49,448 nt of DNA from an uncultured Lachnospiraceae bacterium (GTDB taxonomy: Bacteria > Bacillota > Clostridia > Lachnospirales > Lachnospiraceae). The notes under the pieces are model-generated. The model made no database searches, was not told where the DNA came from, and was given only the letters and a program-made list of their open reading frames with translations. Below, piece by piece: positions 40,331-49,448 of the stretch (position 1 is the first letter of the stretch; every line of letters begins with the position of its first letter). The stretch lies in the NCBI GenBank assembly GCA_910585995.1, contig CAJUGG010000090.1, positions 1-49,448 of the forward strand, written 5' to 3'. Made by a program: the position numbers and the translations under genes.

Positions 40331-40415
40331 ATCTTATCTCCTCCTCTTTCTGCCTGTCTTAAAGACTTATAAAATAGGAGACTGTACCTTGATACAGCCC
40401 CCTTGCCATTATAAA

Positions 40416-41042
40416 CTATCCATTCTCAAATACCTTCTTAATCAGTCGGTCATATTCCTGCCATGCGGGAAACGCTTCTAATTCCCGCAGCGCTTCCGCG
40501 GTCTGCCGATACAGCCATCCATGCATCTGCTTGTCCTTCTGATTAAATCGCTGCCAGAACCGGTCTCCCACAGACTGTTCATCCCTGACTATCGAACGCA
40601 AGTTCGATAACTTATCTGCCAAGGCCAGAATCTTCGCATTTTTGTCAGCCTGATCCATTAAAAACGCAATCGTCTCCTGCTTACGCAGCTTCCATGTGTT
40701 CTCCGGCGGGAGTTCCTTTCTCTTATTCTCAGACTCGCCGCTTACATAGTGGGCAATCCGGTCTCCAAAAAATCTTTGAAGATCTGAAAGCGTCACCTCT
40801 GTATCTTCCACCACGTCATGCAGCACTGCCGCAGCGATCAGTTCCTCGTCATCGGTCATCTCTGCCACGATTGCCGCAGCCTCGATGGGATGCACCAGAT
40901 ACGGAATCCTGCCGCCTTTGCGCTTTGCTCCCTGATGCGCCACCGCCGCAAAGACAGAAGCCCTCTCAAAAAGCGGCAATCTGCTGTCAGAAAGCATACG
41001 ATCTAATTCCACCGACATCTCTGTTGTCATATTACTAAACAC
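40416..41042 (-). CDS. HD-domain (p)ppGpp hydrolase-like protein
   Basis: A protein of 208 residues with an HD metal-binding domain like that of RelA/SpoT and the small hydrolase Mesh1: FAAVAHQGAKRKGGRIPYLVHPIEAA, then LHDVVEDTEVT, then the helix ILALADKLSNLRS with the second Asp. All metal ligands are present. No synthetase or regulatory domain follows, so it may hydrolyse ppGpp or a related nucleotide alone. It is the first gene of the unit with aspartate aminotransferase and GNAT. A weak hairpin (GGCTGTA/TACAGTC, near 40385-40406) lies after it. Confidence 0.83.
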   Translation of the reverse strand: MFSNMTTEMSVELDRMLSDSRLPLFERASVFAAVAHQGAKRKGGRIPYLVHPIEAAAIVAEMTDDEELIAAAVLHDVVEDTEVTLSDLQRFFGDRIAHYVSGESENKRKELPPENTWKLRKQETIAFLMDQADKNAKILALADKLSNLRSIVRDEQSVGDRFWQRFNQKDKQMHGWLYRQTAEALRELEAFPAWQEYDRLIKKVFENG

Positions 41043-41125
41043 CCATTAACCCTTAAAAAACCCCGGTTTCCGTACAGAGTATAACACATATGCCCTCAAA
41101 TGGCAACCATGTCTCTTCATAAAAA

Positions 41126-42541
41126 CTAGATCATTTTTTTCTTTTTCTCCAGATATTCCTTTGTCATCTGGATCACTTCCCCGCTTAAGAGCGACACCGC
41201 AATCAAGTTTGGCACAGACATAAATCCATTCAGCGTATCTGCAATATCCCACACCAGAGACAGAGAAGCTGTACATCCAAAGAAAATCACAATCACAAAA
41301 AAGATCTTATAAGGAAGGATTCCTTTGATTCCAAACAGATATTCTACTGCCCGTTCTCCATAGTAGGACCATCCAAGAATCGTGGAAAATGCAAACATCA
41401 TAATCGCAATCGCCACAAACCGGTCTCCATAGGGAATCACTGTTGCAAATGCATTAGCTGTCAGTGTTGTCCCGGATACCACTGCATTTTCACCGCCCTC
41501 TGCGATGGCAGTCAGATAGCCTTCCATATTGTAGACACCCGAAGTCAGGATGGTCAGACAAGTAATAGTACAGACTACAATGGTATCTGCAAATACTTCA
41601 AATACGCCCCACATCCCCTGGACCACCGGCTCTTCCACATCGGATGCAGAGTGAACCATAACCGAAGAACCCAGACCGGCCTCATTGGAGAACACACCGC
41701 GGGAGATCCCACGCTTCATAGCTGTGGCAATTCCATAGCCCAATACGCCACCGCCTGCTGCCTTAAAATTAAACGCCTCAGTAAAGATCATCGCAAACGC
41801 TCCCGGCACTGCCTCTGCATGCAGCAAGATCACCACAAGTCCGCCGATGATATAAAAAGCAGCCATAAACGGAACGATCTTTTCTGTCACAGAAGCGATT
41901 CTCTTAATTCCTCCCACAATCACAAGCGCCACAAAGAACATGAGCACAATCGCTGTGAGCCAGGTTGGAAGGCCAAAAGAATCACTGAGACCGCTGGCGA
42001 TGGAATTGGCCTGGGTCATATTCCCGATCCCAAATGATGCCAAGAAGCAAAAGACAGAGAAGATCACCGCCAGCCATTTGCAGTGAAGGCCCCGCTCTAT
42101 GTAGATCATGGCTCCACCGACCCAGTCTCCACGCTCATTGCGGTAGCGGTACTTAATACCCAGTGTATTCTCTGCATAGTTGGTCATCATCCCCAAAAAA
42201 GCAGACAGCCACATCCAAAATACAGCTCCCGGCCCGCCCAATGCGATAGCCGTAGCCACTCCGGCGATATTTCCTGTACCAATCGTCGCCGCCAGCGCCG
42301 TACACAGAGACTGAAACTGCGAGATCGAGTGTTTGTCATCTGTACGCAGTACCTTTCGGTCCCGAAATACATTTAAAAATGTCACATCAATCCAATTTCT
42401 AAACTGCGTGATCTGAAAAAATCCGGTCCGGATGGTGAACATAGCTCCCACCAGCAGAAAAAAGATCAGCATATACGGACCCCAAATAAAATTATTCAGT
42501 ATCCCATTCACCTTTTCTATCGTTGTCACAATCTGTTCCAT
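41126..42541 (-). CDS. Sodium:alanine symporter (AGCS family)
   Basis: A membrane transporter of 471 residues with about ten helices. The AGCS signature is visible: IGTGNIAGVATAIALGGPGAVFWMW, then GGAMIYIERGL, and AGLGSSVMVHSASDVEEPVVQGMWG. It imports alanine or glycine with Na+. It lies directly downstream of an Lrp-type gene in the same direction (41 bases between), which may regulate it by amino acid availability. Confidence 0.93.
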   Translation of the reverse strand: MEQIVTTIEKVNGILNNFIWGPYMLIFFLLVGAMFTIRTGFFQITQFRNWIDVTFLNVFRDRKVLRTDDKHSISQFQSLCTALAATIGTGNIAGVATAIALGGPGAVFWMWLSAFLGMMTNYAENTLGIKYRYRNERGDWVGGAMIYIERGLHCKWLAVIFSVFCFLASFGIGNMTQANSIASGLSDSFGLPTWLTAIVLMFFVALVIVGGIKRIASVTEKIVPFMAAFYIIGGLVVILLHAEAVPGAFAMIFTEAFNFKAAGGGVLGYGIATAMKRGISRGVFSNEAGLGSSVMVHSASDVEEPVVQGMWGVFEVFADTIVVCTITCLTILTSGVYNMEGYLTAIAEGGENAVVSGTTLTANAFATVIPYGDRFVAIAIMMFAFSTILGWSYYGERAVEYLFGIKGILPYKIFFVIVIFFGCTASLSLVWDIADTLNGFMSVPNLIAVSLLSGEVIQMTKEYLEKKKKMI

Positions 42542-42582
42542 TACCTATCTCCCTCCATGGTATATTCTTGTTTCTTCTATTC

Positions 42583-43032
42583 TTATGCCTCAGACAAGGC
42601 AGTAAGTCCGCTTTTAATCTCTTTTAATACAAAATACGTCTTTGTGCCGGATACTCCTTGGATGCTCTTGATGATCCGGTGCAGCTGCTCTAAAGTCTCC
42701 GACGAACGGGTCTGTATCTTCAGCATAAAATCATAATCTCCCGTCAGATAATCACAGGATACCACATCCGGATGGGTATTCATCACTTTTGTAAACTCAT
42801 CGTAATATTGGGGATGCTCTAAGGAGACTTCCATCAAAGCCACCACTTCATTCCCAATCTTATGCTGATCCGCGACGATGGTATACCGCTGGATGATCCC
42901 GTTTCGCTCTAATTTCCGAATCCTCTCGATCACCGCTGCCACTGACAGATGCACTGTCCGGCTGATCTTGGTTGCCGACTGCCTCGAATCCTCACTCAGA
43001 CATCTTAAAATACTGCGATCCATACTATCCAT
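42583..43032 (-). CDS. Lrp/AsnC-family regulator
   Basis: A regulator of about 149 residues. The N-terminal helix-turn-helix is MDRSILRCLSEDSRQSATKISRTVHLSVAAVIERI; the C-terminal RAM ligand-binding domain has ALMEVSLEHPQYYDEF, VVSCDYLTGDYDFMLKI and SGTKTYFVLKEIKSG. The start at 43032 (MDSMDRS) is chosen, with GAGGAG just upstream; the open frame extends into a terminator hairpin and is not credible there. Its neighbour, the alanine symporter gene, is a plausible target. Confidence 0.9.
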   Translation of the reverse strand: MDSMDRSILRCLSEDSRQSATKISRTVHLSVAAVIERIRKLERNGIIQRYTIVADQHKIGNEVVALMEVSLEHPQYYDEFTKVMNTHPDVVSCDYLTGDYDFMLKIQTRSSETLEQLHRIIKSIQGVSGTKTYFVLKEIKSGLTALSEA

Positions 43033-43063
43033 ACCTTCACTCCTCTTTTCCATGGTCATGAAC

Positions 43064-43103
43064 TCAAAAAGGGCATGGAAAACCAATTTTTTCCATGCCC
43101 TTT
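43064..43103 (-). terminator. Terminator of glmS
   Basis: A 15-pair perfect stem (43103-43089 with 43082-43068), 6-base loop, followed on the minus strand by TTTTTGAG. It separates glmS from the Lrp-type gene on the same strand. Confidence 0.88.
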
Positions 43104-43217
43104 CATGTACATTTTTCAATTTTTACTCATTATACAATAAATTTTTCAGTTCGGCAATCTATTTTTTCAAAAAACATGGAAAATATGGAATTTACTGCTG
43201 GAGCAGTCCGTTCGCAA

Positions 43218-45059
43218 TTATTCCACGGTCACGGATTTTGCCAGGTTTCTTGGCTTATCCACATCCAATCCTTTGGCACAGCTTACATAATACCCCATAA
43301 GCTGTAAGGGAATAATCGCCACACTAGTCGTAAAATGCGCATCGGTTCTTGGCACGTATACGGTAAAATCTGCGGTATCCTCGATGGAATAATTGCCATA
43401 ATTCGTCAGGCCCATCAGATAGGCGCCGCGGCTCTTCACTTCTACCATATTGGAAAGGGTCTTCTCAAAGAGATGATCCTGCGTCACCACGCTGACCACT
43501 AAGATCCCATCCTCGATCAGAGAAATCGTGCCATGTTTTAGTTCTCCAGCTGCATAAGCTTCCGAATGGACATAGCTGATCTCTTTCATCTTGAGGCTGC
43601 CCTCCAAGCTGATCGCGTAGTCGATCCCTCGTCCAATAAAGAAGATATCATGCACATTGGAAAATTTACTCGCAAACCACTGAAGCCTCTCCTTATCCTC
43701 TAATACTTTTGCGATCTTATCCGGTAGTAACAGCACTTCCTCTAATAGCTGATGATAATACTGTTCATTGATGGTTCCGCGCACCAGACCAAATTGAATC
43801 GCCAACAGATAAGAAGCCACCAACTGGGTGCTGTATGCCTTGGTGGTAGCCACCGCAATCTCTGGTCCGGCCAGCGTATAGAAGACATGATCTGCTTCTC
43901 TTGGGATACTCGACCCTACGACATTCACCACTGCCAGAGTACGGATTCCCAGCTTCTTGGCCTCCCGAAGAGCCGCCAGGCTGTCTGCGGTCTCCCCGGA
44001 CTGGCTGATTATCAATACCACCGAATCCTTCACCAGCACAGGCTTGCGATAGCGAAACTCAGAAGCCAGATCCACTTCCACCGGGATCTTCACCAGGTCT
44101 TCGATCACATATTTGGCTGTGATGCCCACATGGTAGGCACTGCCGCAGGCCACAATATAGATTCTGGAGATCTCCTTGATCTCCTCCTCTGACAGTCCCA
44201 CGGAGCTTAGATCAATCTGTCCGTCTTTTACGTACGTGTGGATGGTATCCCGCACCGCCTTGGGCTGCTCCTGAATCTCCTTCATCATAAAATGCTCATA
44301 GCCGCCTTTTTCCGCAGCCTCCGCATCCCACTTGATCTCCACAGGTTCTTTGCTGATCTCTTCCTTATCAATATTGTAAAAGGTCACCTGGTCCCTGGTC
44401 AGCTTGGCAATCTCCAGATTGTCAATATAGTATACACTTCTGGTATATTTTAAAATAGCCGGCACATCGGAAGCGATGAATTTTCCTTCTTCATTCTGTC
44501 CCACGATCAGAGGACTGTCTTTTCGTACGGCATACATTACACCAGGTTCCTCTTTTATCATAATACCCAGAGCATAGGAACCTCGCACTCTCAGCATCAC
44601 TTTTACAATCGCTTCCAGCGTATTGCACTGATATTTCTTATAATAATAATCCAGAAGCTTTGTCACCACTTCCGTATCCGTCTGAGAATAAAAAGTATAT
44701 CCGCTTTTTAAAAGCTTCTCCTTTAACTCCAGATAATTCTCGATGATCCCATTATGTACCAATACCACATTCTGGTCATCACTATAATGCGGATGTGCAT
44801 TCTGCATCGACGGCTCTCCATGCGTGGCCCATCTGGTGTGGCCAATCCCGCAGCAGCCGGGCACCGTACGCCCGCCGTCTGTCTTCTCAGCCAGTTGTTT
44901 TAAACGTCCTTTTACTTTCACAATCTCCACTCGGTCCGAGTCATCCCTCTTAACCGCAATACCGGCCGAGTCATATCCCCGGTACTCCAGCTTCGCCAAG
45001 CCATCCAATAACACCGGCGCCGCCTGAGAAGCCCCGGTAAATCCAACGATTCCACACAT
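43218..45059 (-). CDS. glmS: Glutamine--fructose-6-phosphate aminotransferase (isomerizing)
   Basis: Makes glucosamine-6-phosphate from fructose-6-phosphate and glutamine, the entry to peptidoglycan amino sugars. The N-terminal glutaminase begins MCGIVGFTG with Cys2 as the nucleophile (the initiator Met is removed), and keeps GIGHTRWATHG and DTEVVTKLL. Two SIS domains follow (SAYHVGITAKYVIEDL; GRGIDYAISLEGSLKMKEISYVHSEAYAAGELKHG), ending with the conserved NLAKSVTVE. The length of 613 is standard. The 5' leader is too short and lacks the core of a glmS ribozyme. Confidence 0.97.
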   Translation of the reverse strand: MCGIVGFTGASQAAPVLLDGLAKLEYRGYDSAGIAVKRDDSDRVEIVKVKGRLKQLAEKTDGGRTVPGCCGIGHTRWATHGEPSMQNAHPHYSDDQNVVLVHNGIIENYLELKEKLLKSGYTFYSQTDTEVVTKLLDYYYKKYQCNTLEAIVKVMLRVRGSYALGIMIKEEPGVMYAVRKDSPLIVGQNEEGKFIASDVPAILKYTRSVYYIDNLEIAKLTRDQVTFYNIDKEEISKEPVEIKWDAEAAEKGGYEHFMMKEIQEQPKAVRDTIHTYVKDGQIDLSSVGLSEEEIKEISRIYIVACGSAYHVGITAKYVIEDLVKIPVEVDLASEFRYRKPVLVKDSVVLIISQSGETADSLAALREAKKLGIRTLAVVNVVGSSIPREADHVFYTLAGPEIAVATTKAYSTQLVASYLLAIQFGLVRGTINEQYYHQLLEEVLLLPDKIAKVLEDKERLQWFASKFSNVHDIFFIGRGIDYAISLEGSLKMKEISYVHSEAYAAGELKHGTISLIEDGILVVSVVTQDHLFEKTLSNMVEVKSRGAYLMGLTNYGNYSIEDTADFTVYVPRTDAHFTTSVAIIPLQLMGYYVSCAKGLDVDKPRNLAKSVTVE

Positions 45060-45096
45060 ATATGATTGTAAGCTCCTTTAAATTTTTATGTTTCTC

Positions 45097-45125
45097 ACTA
45101 TAACACAACTGCCGGGATTTGACAA
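45097..45125 (-). promoter_or_regulatory. Promoter of glmS
   Basis: Minus strand: TTGTCA (45125-45120), 17 bases, TATAGT (45102-45097). Start near 45090, about 30 bases before the ATG; AAAGGAGC is the ribosome site. Confidence 0.75.
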
Positions 45126-45215
45126 CTACAAAGGAAATTCGCTTTCTTTTGGTGATTTTGCCTAAAATTACCTTTTGTCACTAACGGATAGAGACAAAAC
45201 TGCCGGAAGATATCA

Positions 45216-45244
45216 TTGCACTCCTTACTTTCTATTGATAAAAT
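45216..45244 (+). promoter_or_regulatory. Promoter of mtlR-mtlA
   Basis: TTGCAC (45216-45221), 17 bases, TAAAAT (45239-45244), 30 bases before the mtlR start codon. No catabolite-response element was recognised near it. Confidence 0.6.
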
Positions 45245-45273
45245 AGAATCAGAAGGGAAGGAGGGCGCCAGAT

Positions 45274-47430
45274 ATGTCAACAGATTTTTCAGATACATCT
45301 TCTTCCCGTACATTGACCGCCAGGCAGCAAGAGATCGTTAAGATTCTGGCAAAGACAGCCGGCAATCCGGTTCCCGTCGGCGCCATCTCAGAAAAGCTGA
45401 AGGTCTCCTCCAGAACGATCCTGAGAGAACTGCCGGCTATCGAGCATTGGCTTCATGAAAATGACTTTACATTTGTCCGCAAACCAGGCGTCGGTCTCTC
45501 GATTGAAGAAGACCCGCAGTCCATACAGCTTTTGTTAGAACTTTTGGGGCTGTCCAAATCACAACCGGACTACAGCCTGAAAGAGAGGCGGCGGCAGATT
45601 CTAGGAGAACTCCTCTCCGTCAGAGAGCCTGTCAAATCTTATGTATTTTTATCCCGTTTTCATATCTCGGAAGGGACGCTTACCAAAGATCTGGACGCTC
45701 TGGACGAATGGCTGTCCACTTATCAGGTAAAGATCCTGCGCCGTCCTGGTGTGGGCATCCTCTTAGACGGCAGTGAGACCGCTTACCGCCAGGCTATCGC
45801 CAATGCCGCTCTGGAATTTATGGATAACGGCGAGATCCTGCATCTGCTGCGCGGTTCTGCCAGAGAAGATTCGACTGAACGCTCCGCTCTGATGAGCAAC
45901 CGGCTGTTTAGTTTTATCGATGCCGAGATCCTCACATTTGTGGAAAAGATTTTAGCAGATACCGAAAAGGAACTGAATATAAAATATACAGACAGCGGCT
46001 ATATGGCTCTGATCGTTCATCTGTCTTTGGCCATCAAAAGACTCCGCTCAGGAGAAAAGATCGAGATGGACCAGGAGGAATTAAACAATCTCTGTGAGCT
46101 TTCCGAATATCCGGTGGCAGAACAGATCGCCAGGCAGATCGGCAGACAGTTTGAGCTTGTCATCCCCAAAGAAGAGATCGGATTTATTACCATGCACCTG
46201 TCCAGTGCCAGGATCTGGCCTCAGACAAACCGAAAGAGAAGCCAGCTACAGTCCATCAATACCAGACAAGTCGTGATGGAGATCGTAGACCGGGTAGAGC
46301 AGCAGCTAAACCTTCCTTTTCATACTTGCAACCGGATGATCGAAGAACTGACCAGCCATATGGACTCCATGATCAGTCGCCTGTCCATGAATATCCAGCT
46401 AGACAATTCTCAAGGAGACGCCATCCGGCAGCAATACCCGGACGTCTATCAGGCTGTGGAACGTGCCTGCGAACTCTTTCGGGAACGTCTCTATATTGAA
46501 GACATCTCGCCGTCTGAGATCACTTTTGTGGCCATGCATTTTGCAGCCGCTGCAGAGACGCTTCGGGTGGAGCAGAAAAAAGTAGCGGTGGCAGTGGTCT
46601 GTCCCAGCGGGATGGGCGCTTCCCGGATGCTGGCCGCCAATCTGATCAGGACTTTACATAATATAGATATTCGACAGATCATGTCCGCGTTTCAGTTAGA
46701 CCCTAACAGCCTGAAAGAAAACGGCATCGATCTGGTGATCTCCACCGTACCGCTGGAGATTGATTTTCCCAATGTGTGCGTCAGCCCCATACCGCAGACC
46801 CAAGACATGCTGGTGATCACACATGCCATCGACAATATCAGCAGGCAAAGGAGCAATGAACAGGTACAAAAGCCTGCCGTAAAACCCAAGATCTGCCCGC
46901 TGTCCTTGGAGGATGTCCGTTCTCTGACACGTACCGGAGAAGAGATCTCGCAGATCCTCGACCATTTTCTTGTGAAGGAATTAACAGGTGTCAGCCAGGC
47001 AGAAAGCCTGCTGGGGCAGGCAGCCCTTATCTTTGCTGACAGTATTTTGAGCCGTCAGGTCATTGGTCAGGACTTAGCCCACCGGGAAGCTGTGAAAAAT
47101 ACATTTATCCCAGAACTGAACATCTATCTGCTCCACTGCCGTACCATGGCGGTCAAGCATTGCAGATGCGCCTATCTAAGGCTTCAAAAACCCTTCCAGA
47201 CAACCAGCGGGACTGTGGAAGGCGCCATGCTTTTACTGGCCCCTCAGACAGACTGGCATGAAGGGATCGAAGTCATCAGCCGGATCAGTATGCTGTTGGT
47301 GGAGGACAAACGATTTTTACAGGTGCTCAAAAACAAAGATGCGCACGAGGGACGCTCTTTGATCGAAGATGCCCTGCTAAAATATTATCAAACTCTGATT
47401 ATAAAAAGAAAAGGAGATGGAACACTATGA
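45274..47430 (+). CDS. mtlR: MtlR-like PRD-containing transcription activator
   Basis: A regulator of 718 residues controlled by the phosphotransferase system. Order of domains: an N-terminal helix-turn-helix (RQQEIVKILAKTAGNPVPVGAISEKLKVSSRTILREL), a second Mga-like helix-turn-helix (near 110-150), two PRD domains (about 200-400, with conserved His in IVHLSLA and FVAMHFA), an EIIB-like domain whose Cys lies in VVCPSGMGASRML, and a C-terminal EIIA-like domain (about 560-710). It fits the mannitol activator MtlR. The stop codon overlaps the start of mtlA (ATGA), and AAGGAGGGCG precedes its own ATG. Confidence 0.9.
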   Translation: MSTDFSDTSSSRTLTARQQEIVKILAKTAGNPVPVGAISEKLKVSSRTILRELPAIEHWLHENDFTFVRKPGVGLSIEEDPQSIQLLLELLGLSKSQPDYSLKERRRQILGELLSVREPVKSYVFLSRFHISEGTLTKDLDALDEWLSTYQVKILRRPGVGILLDGSETAYRQAIANAALEFMDNGEILHLLRGSAREDSTERSALMSNRLFSFIDAEILTFVEKILADTEKELNIKYTDSGYMALIVHLSLAIKRLRSGEKIEMDQEELNNLCELSEYPVAEQIARQIGRQFELVIPKEEIGFITMHLSSARIWPQTNRKRSQLQSINTRQVVMEIVDRVEQQLNLPFHTCNRMIEELTSHMDSMISRLSMNIQLDNSQGDAIRQQYPDVYQAVERACELFRERLYIEDISPSEITFVAMHFAAAAETLRVEQKKVAVAVVCPSGMGASRMLAANLIRTLHNIDIRQIMSAFQLDPNSLKENGIDLVISTVPLEIDFPNVCVSPIPQTQDMLVITHAIDNISRQRSNEQVQKPAVKPKICPLSLEDVRSLTRTGEEISQILDHFLVKELTGVSQAESLLGQAALIFADSILSRQVIGQDLAHREAVKNTFIPELNIYLLHCRTMAVKHCRCAYLRLQKPFQTTSGTVEGAMLLLAPQTDWHEGIEVISRISMLLVEDKRFLQVLKNKDAHEGRSLIEDALLKYYQTLIIKRKGDGTL

Positions 47431-49289
47431 AACAATTTGCACAGAAATTTGGTAAATTTCTCTCTGGCATGGTAATGCCCAATATCGGCGCATTTATTGC
47501 ATGGGGATTTATTACCGCACTTTTTATCCCGGACGGCTGGCTCCCCAACGAGGGACTGGCATCTATTCAGCCACATATCTTAACCTATCTGCTCCCGATC
47601 CTCATCGCTGCACAAGGTGGTAAGATGATCGGCGGCGACCGCGGACGCGTCATGGGTACCATCGCCATTATGGGATGTATCGCAGGTTCCGATTATACCA
47701 TGCTGATGGGCGCTATGGCAATTGGACCTCTGGCTGGTTTTGTCATCAAAAAATTCGATGATGCCATGGAAGGACATATGCCCGCAGGCTTTGAGATGCT
47801 GATCAACAACTTCTCTGTCGGTATCTTTGGTATGATTATGGCAATCATCGGATATTATATCATCGGACCAGTCATGGGCGTGATTCTCTCCATCTTAGCA
47901 GGTGGTGTACAAATCCTTGTAAATGCCAACCTTCTGCCGCTCGTTGCTATCTTCTTAGAGCCGGCAAAAGTGCTGTTCTTAAACAATGCCATCAACCATG
48001 GCGTATTTACTCCTATCGGTATCACCCAGGCAGCAGAGACCGGAAGATCCATCATGTACATGCTCGAAGCAAACCCTGGTCCTGGACTCGGCGTTCTGCT
48101 GGCATACTGGATGTTCTCCAAAGATAAGATGACCAAAGACTCCGCACCAGGCGCAGTTCTGATTCATTTCTTCGGTGGTATCCATGAGATCTACTTCCCA
48201 TATATCCTGATGAATCCTCTTGTGATCATCGCACCTATCGTAGGAAATATCTGTGCGATCCTCTTCTACAGCATCACTGGCTGTGGTCTGATCGGAGCGG
48301 CTTCTCCTGGTTCCATCATCGCATTTATGTCCATGAGTCCGCGTTCCCAGATGCTTTTGACCTTCTTAGGCGTTGTGATCGCTACCGGCGTATCCTTTGT
48401 GATTGCCAGCCCGATCATCAAGATGGCAGGCGTCAAGAGTTTGGAAGATGCACAGGCACAGACTGCTTCCATGAAAGCAGAATCCAAAGGGCTTTCCACT
48501 ACTTCTGCTCCTGTAAAGGATGCTGGAAAAGTGAAAAAAGTGGTATTTGCATGTGATGCAGGAATGGGTTCCTCCGCCATGGGCGCAACCAAATTCCGCA
48601 ACCGTGTCAAAGCTGCACGTCCGGATTTGACCGTGATCAATACCTCTGTGGACAATATTCCTGCTGACTGTGATATCGCTGTTGTACAGACCACACTGGT
48701 AGAGCGTGCGAAAAAATCCGCACCACAGGCACAGATGGTCACGATTGGCAACTTCTTAGCTGATCCGGCGTTAGATGACCTCTATATCCAGCTGACCACC
48801 GGTGATGAAGCTGTGGCAGAGCCTACTGGTGAAAATACCGATCCGATTGTCCCCACTGCAGCACCTAACAGAAAGATCATGGTCGCAGAGGGAATCAAAT
48901 TAAATCAGACTCCGGGCACCAAAGAAGAAGCCATCCAGGCAGCCGGAGAACTGATGTGCAAACTTGGTTATGTAGACGCTTCCTATGTGGACGCCATGCA
49001 GGAGCGTGAAAAACTGGTGACAACCTATATGGGCATGGGTATCGCAATCCCTCATGGCACCACCCAGGCCAAAGGAACCGTAAAGAAAACTGGTATTGTC
49101 CTTCTTCAGTATCCGGACGGCGTTCCTTTTGGAGATGAAAAAGCAAATCTGGTCTTTGGTATCGCTGGTATCGGTGATGAGCACTTAGACCTTCTCGCTA
49201 AGATCTGTGAAGTATTGGAAGATGAGGAAGTACTGGATACGATGAAGACCACAAACGATGTGGAGTGGATCTTAAAACAGCTTTCCTAA
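47427..49289 (+). CDS. mtlA: PTS mannitol transporter, fused IICBA
   Basis: A membrane protein of 620 residues that imports and phosphorylates mannitol. IIC (about 1-340) has the PNIGAFIAWGFITALFIPDGW, GGDRGRVMGTIAIMG, and FFGGIHEIYFPYILM motifs around the substrate site. IIB follows with its phosphocysteine in VVFACDAGMGSSAMGA. IIA (about 475-620) has the phospho-His in MGIAIPHGTTQAKG. The fused IICBA form is the E. coli-like arrangement; many Firmicutes have a separate IIA (mtlF). No mtlD is present before the window ends. A tandem hairpin repeat follows. Confidence 0.95.
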   Translation: MKQFAQKFGKFLSGMVMPNIGAFIAWGFITALFIPDGWLPNEGLASIQPHILTYLLPILIAAQGGKMIGGDRGRVMGTIAIMGCIAGSDYTMLMGAMAIGPLAGFVIKKFDDAMEGHMPAGFEMLINNFSVGIFGMIMAIIGYYIIGPVMGVILSILAGGVQILVNANLLPLVAIFLEPAKVLFLNNAINHGVFTPIGITQAAETGRSIMYMLEANPGPGLGVLLAYWMFSKDKMTKDSAPGAVLIHFFGGIHEIYFPYILMNPLVIIAPIVGNICAILFYSITGCGLIGAASPGSIIAFMSMSPRSQMLLTFLGVVIATGVSFVIASPIIKMAGVKSLEDAQAQTASMKAESKGLSTTSAPVKDAGKVKKVVFACDAGMGSSAMGATKFRNRVKAARPDLTVINTSVDNIPADCDIAVVQTTLVERAKKSAPQAQMVTIGNFLADPALDDLYIQLTTGDEAVAEPTGENTDPIVPTAAPNRKIMVAEGIKLNQTPGTKEEAIQAAGELMCKLGYVDASYVDAMQEREKLVTTYMGMGIAIPHGTTQAKGTVKKTGIVLLQYPDGVPFGDEKANLVFGIAGIGDEHLDLLAKICEVLEDEEVLDTMKTTNDVEWILKQLS

Positions 49290-49299
49290 AAAACAGAAC

Positions 49300-49448
49300 T
49301 TAAATAAAAAAACAGCATCTGTCCGAAAGCTGCCCCGGAAGGATTTTACGGAACGAAGTGACGGAAAATTCTTCCAGACTCTGGGGCGTAGTGAGGACAG
49401 ATGCGGAACTCAAATAAAAACAGCATCTGTCCGAAAGCTGCCCCGGAA
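49300..49448 (+). repeat. Tandem co-varying hairpin repeat (family 1), downstream of mtlA
   Basis: A complete unit at 49314-49404 starts AACAGCATCTG and has stems GCATCTGTCC (49315-49324) with GGACAGATGC (49395-49404), GCCCC (49332-49336) with GGGGC (49383-49387), and GGAAGGATTTT (49337-49347) with AAAATTCTTCC (49365-49375). The loop has AACGAAGTGAC. A second copy begins at 49421 and is cut by the window end; the period is about 109 bases. The layout, the AAAAACAGCATC start, the CGnAGnGA loop and the GATGCGGAA end match the minus-strand units at 1-183, while the paired bases differ. Both sets lie just after a gene and in its sense. Confidence 0.75.

Noticed and set aside
45060..45273. glmS ribozyme in the leader of glmS
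   Set aside because: The predicted start of transcription leaves only about 30 bases of leader and none of the conserved ribozyme core was seen.

Overview
The window is about 49 kb of chromosome from a Gram-positive anaerobe of the Clostridia, most likely a Lachnospiraceae gut bacterium. The grounds are intermediate G+C, strong AGGAGG-type ribosome binding sites, consensus TTGACA/TATAAT promoters, a two-piece transketolase, a lone riboswitch-controlled FolT S-component, a clostridial-type thiolase/Hbd set, a CplR/Lsa-like ABC-F protein and an orphan 'IGGADGPTS' protein. There is no transposase, phage module, CRISPR array or rRNA.

Layout. 1-236: a tandem hairpin repeat behind the split transketolase. 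237-3877: transketolase subunits, a YdcF-like protein and an aminotransferase. 4017-6560: a DUF1292 protein and the CoA genes coaX and coaBC. 6570-10409: an RNA-repair locus on the minus strand, made of rtcB, a 725-residue protein with a TerD-like C-terminal domain, and three tandem Y-RNA-like tRNA mimics. 10547-10803 and 15461-15660: two copies of a large palindromic element whose arms co-vary. 10810-12633: an ABC-F resistance-type gene with a long leader. 12709-12804: a 31-residue membrane peptide. 12974-15250: a class A penicillin-binding protein. 15719-17944: two WYL regulators. 17937-18761: nudC. 18944-19829: a THF riboswitch and folT. 19907-29791: two divergent operons for short-chain hydroxy-acid/acyl-CoA metabolism and a symporter, sharing three LacI-type operators. 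29936-33288: a DUF1622 and a SIMPL protein, then a two-component system. 33224-35443: galK and a LacI regulator. 35597-38480: uppP, an AAA ATPase and an orphan protein. 38550-42541: GNAT, aspartate aminotransferase, HD hydrolase and an AGCS symporter. 42583-45059: an Lrp regulator and glmS. 45274-49289: mtlR-mtlA, followed by another tandem hairpin repeat of the same family as at the window start.

The most interesting system is the RNA-repair locus. RtcB joins broken RNA ends. The next gene, 6 bases away, encodes a large helical protein with a TerD-like domain and no recognisable Ro60 vWA module. Starting about 20 bases after its stop codon lie three RNAs of common plan: a GC closing stem, a conserved CTAT internal loop, a second stem, a conserved TCATCCTTCTA strand and a tRNA mimic. 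In the mimic the T arm and 3' acceptor strand come before the 5' acceptor strand and D arm, so it is a circularly permuted tRNA. Both stems keep pairing while their sequence changes among the three copies. This is the architecture of bacterial Y RNAs, here in a tandem triplet with an unusual protein partner.

Other observations worth following are the two co-varying palindromes, the 3'-end hairpin repeats at both window edges, the operator-defined regulon that may use 3-hydroxybutyrate or acetoacetate, and the attenuator-like leader of the ABC-F gene. All functions are read from sequence alone; no database search was possible.
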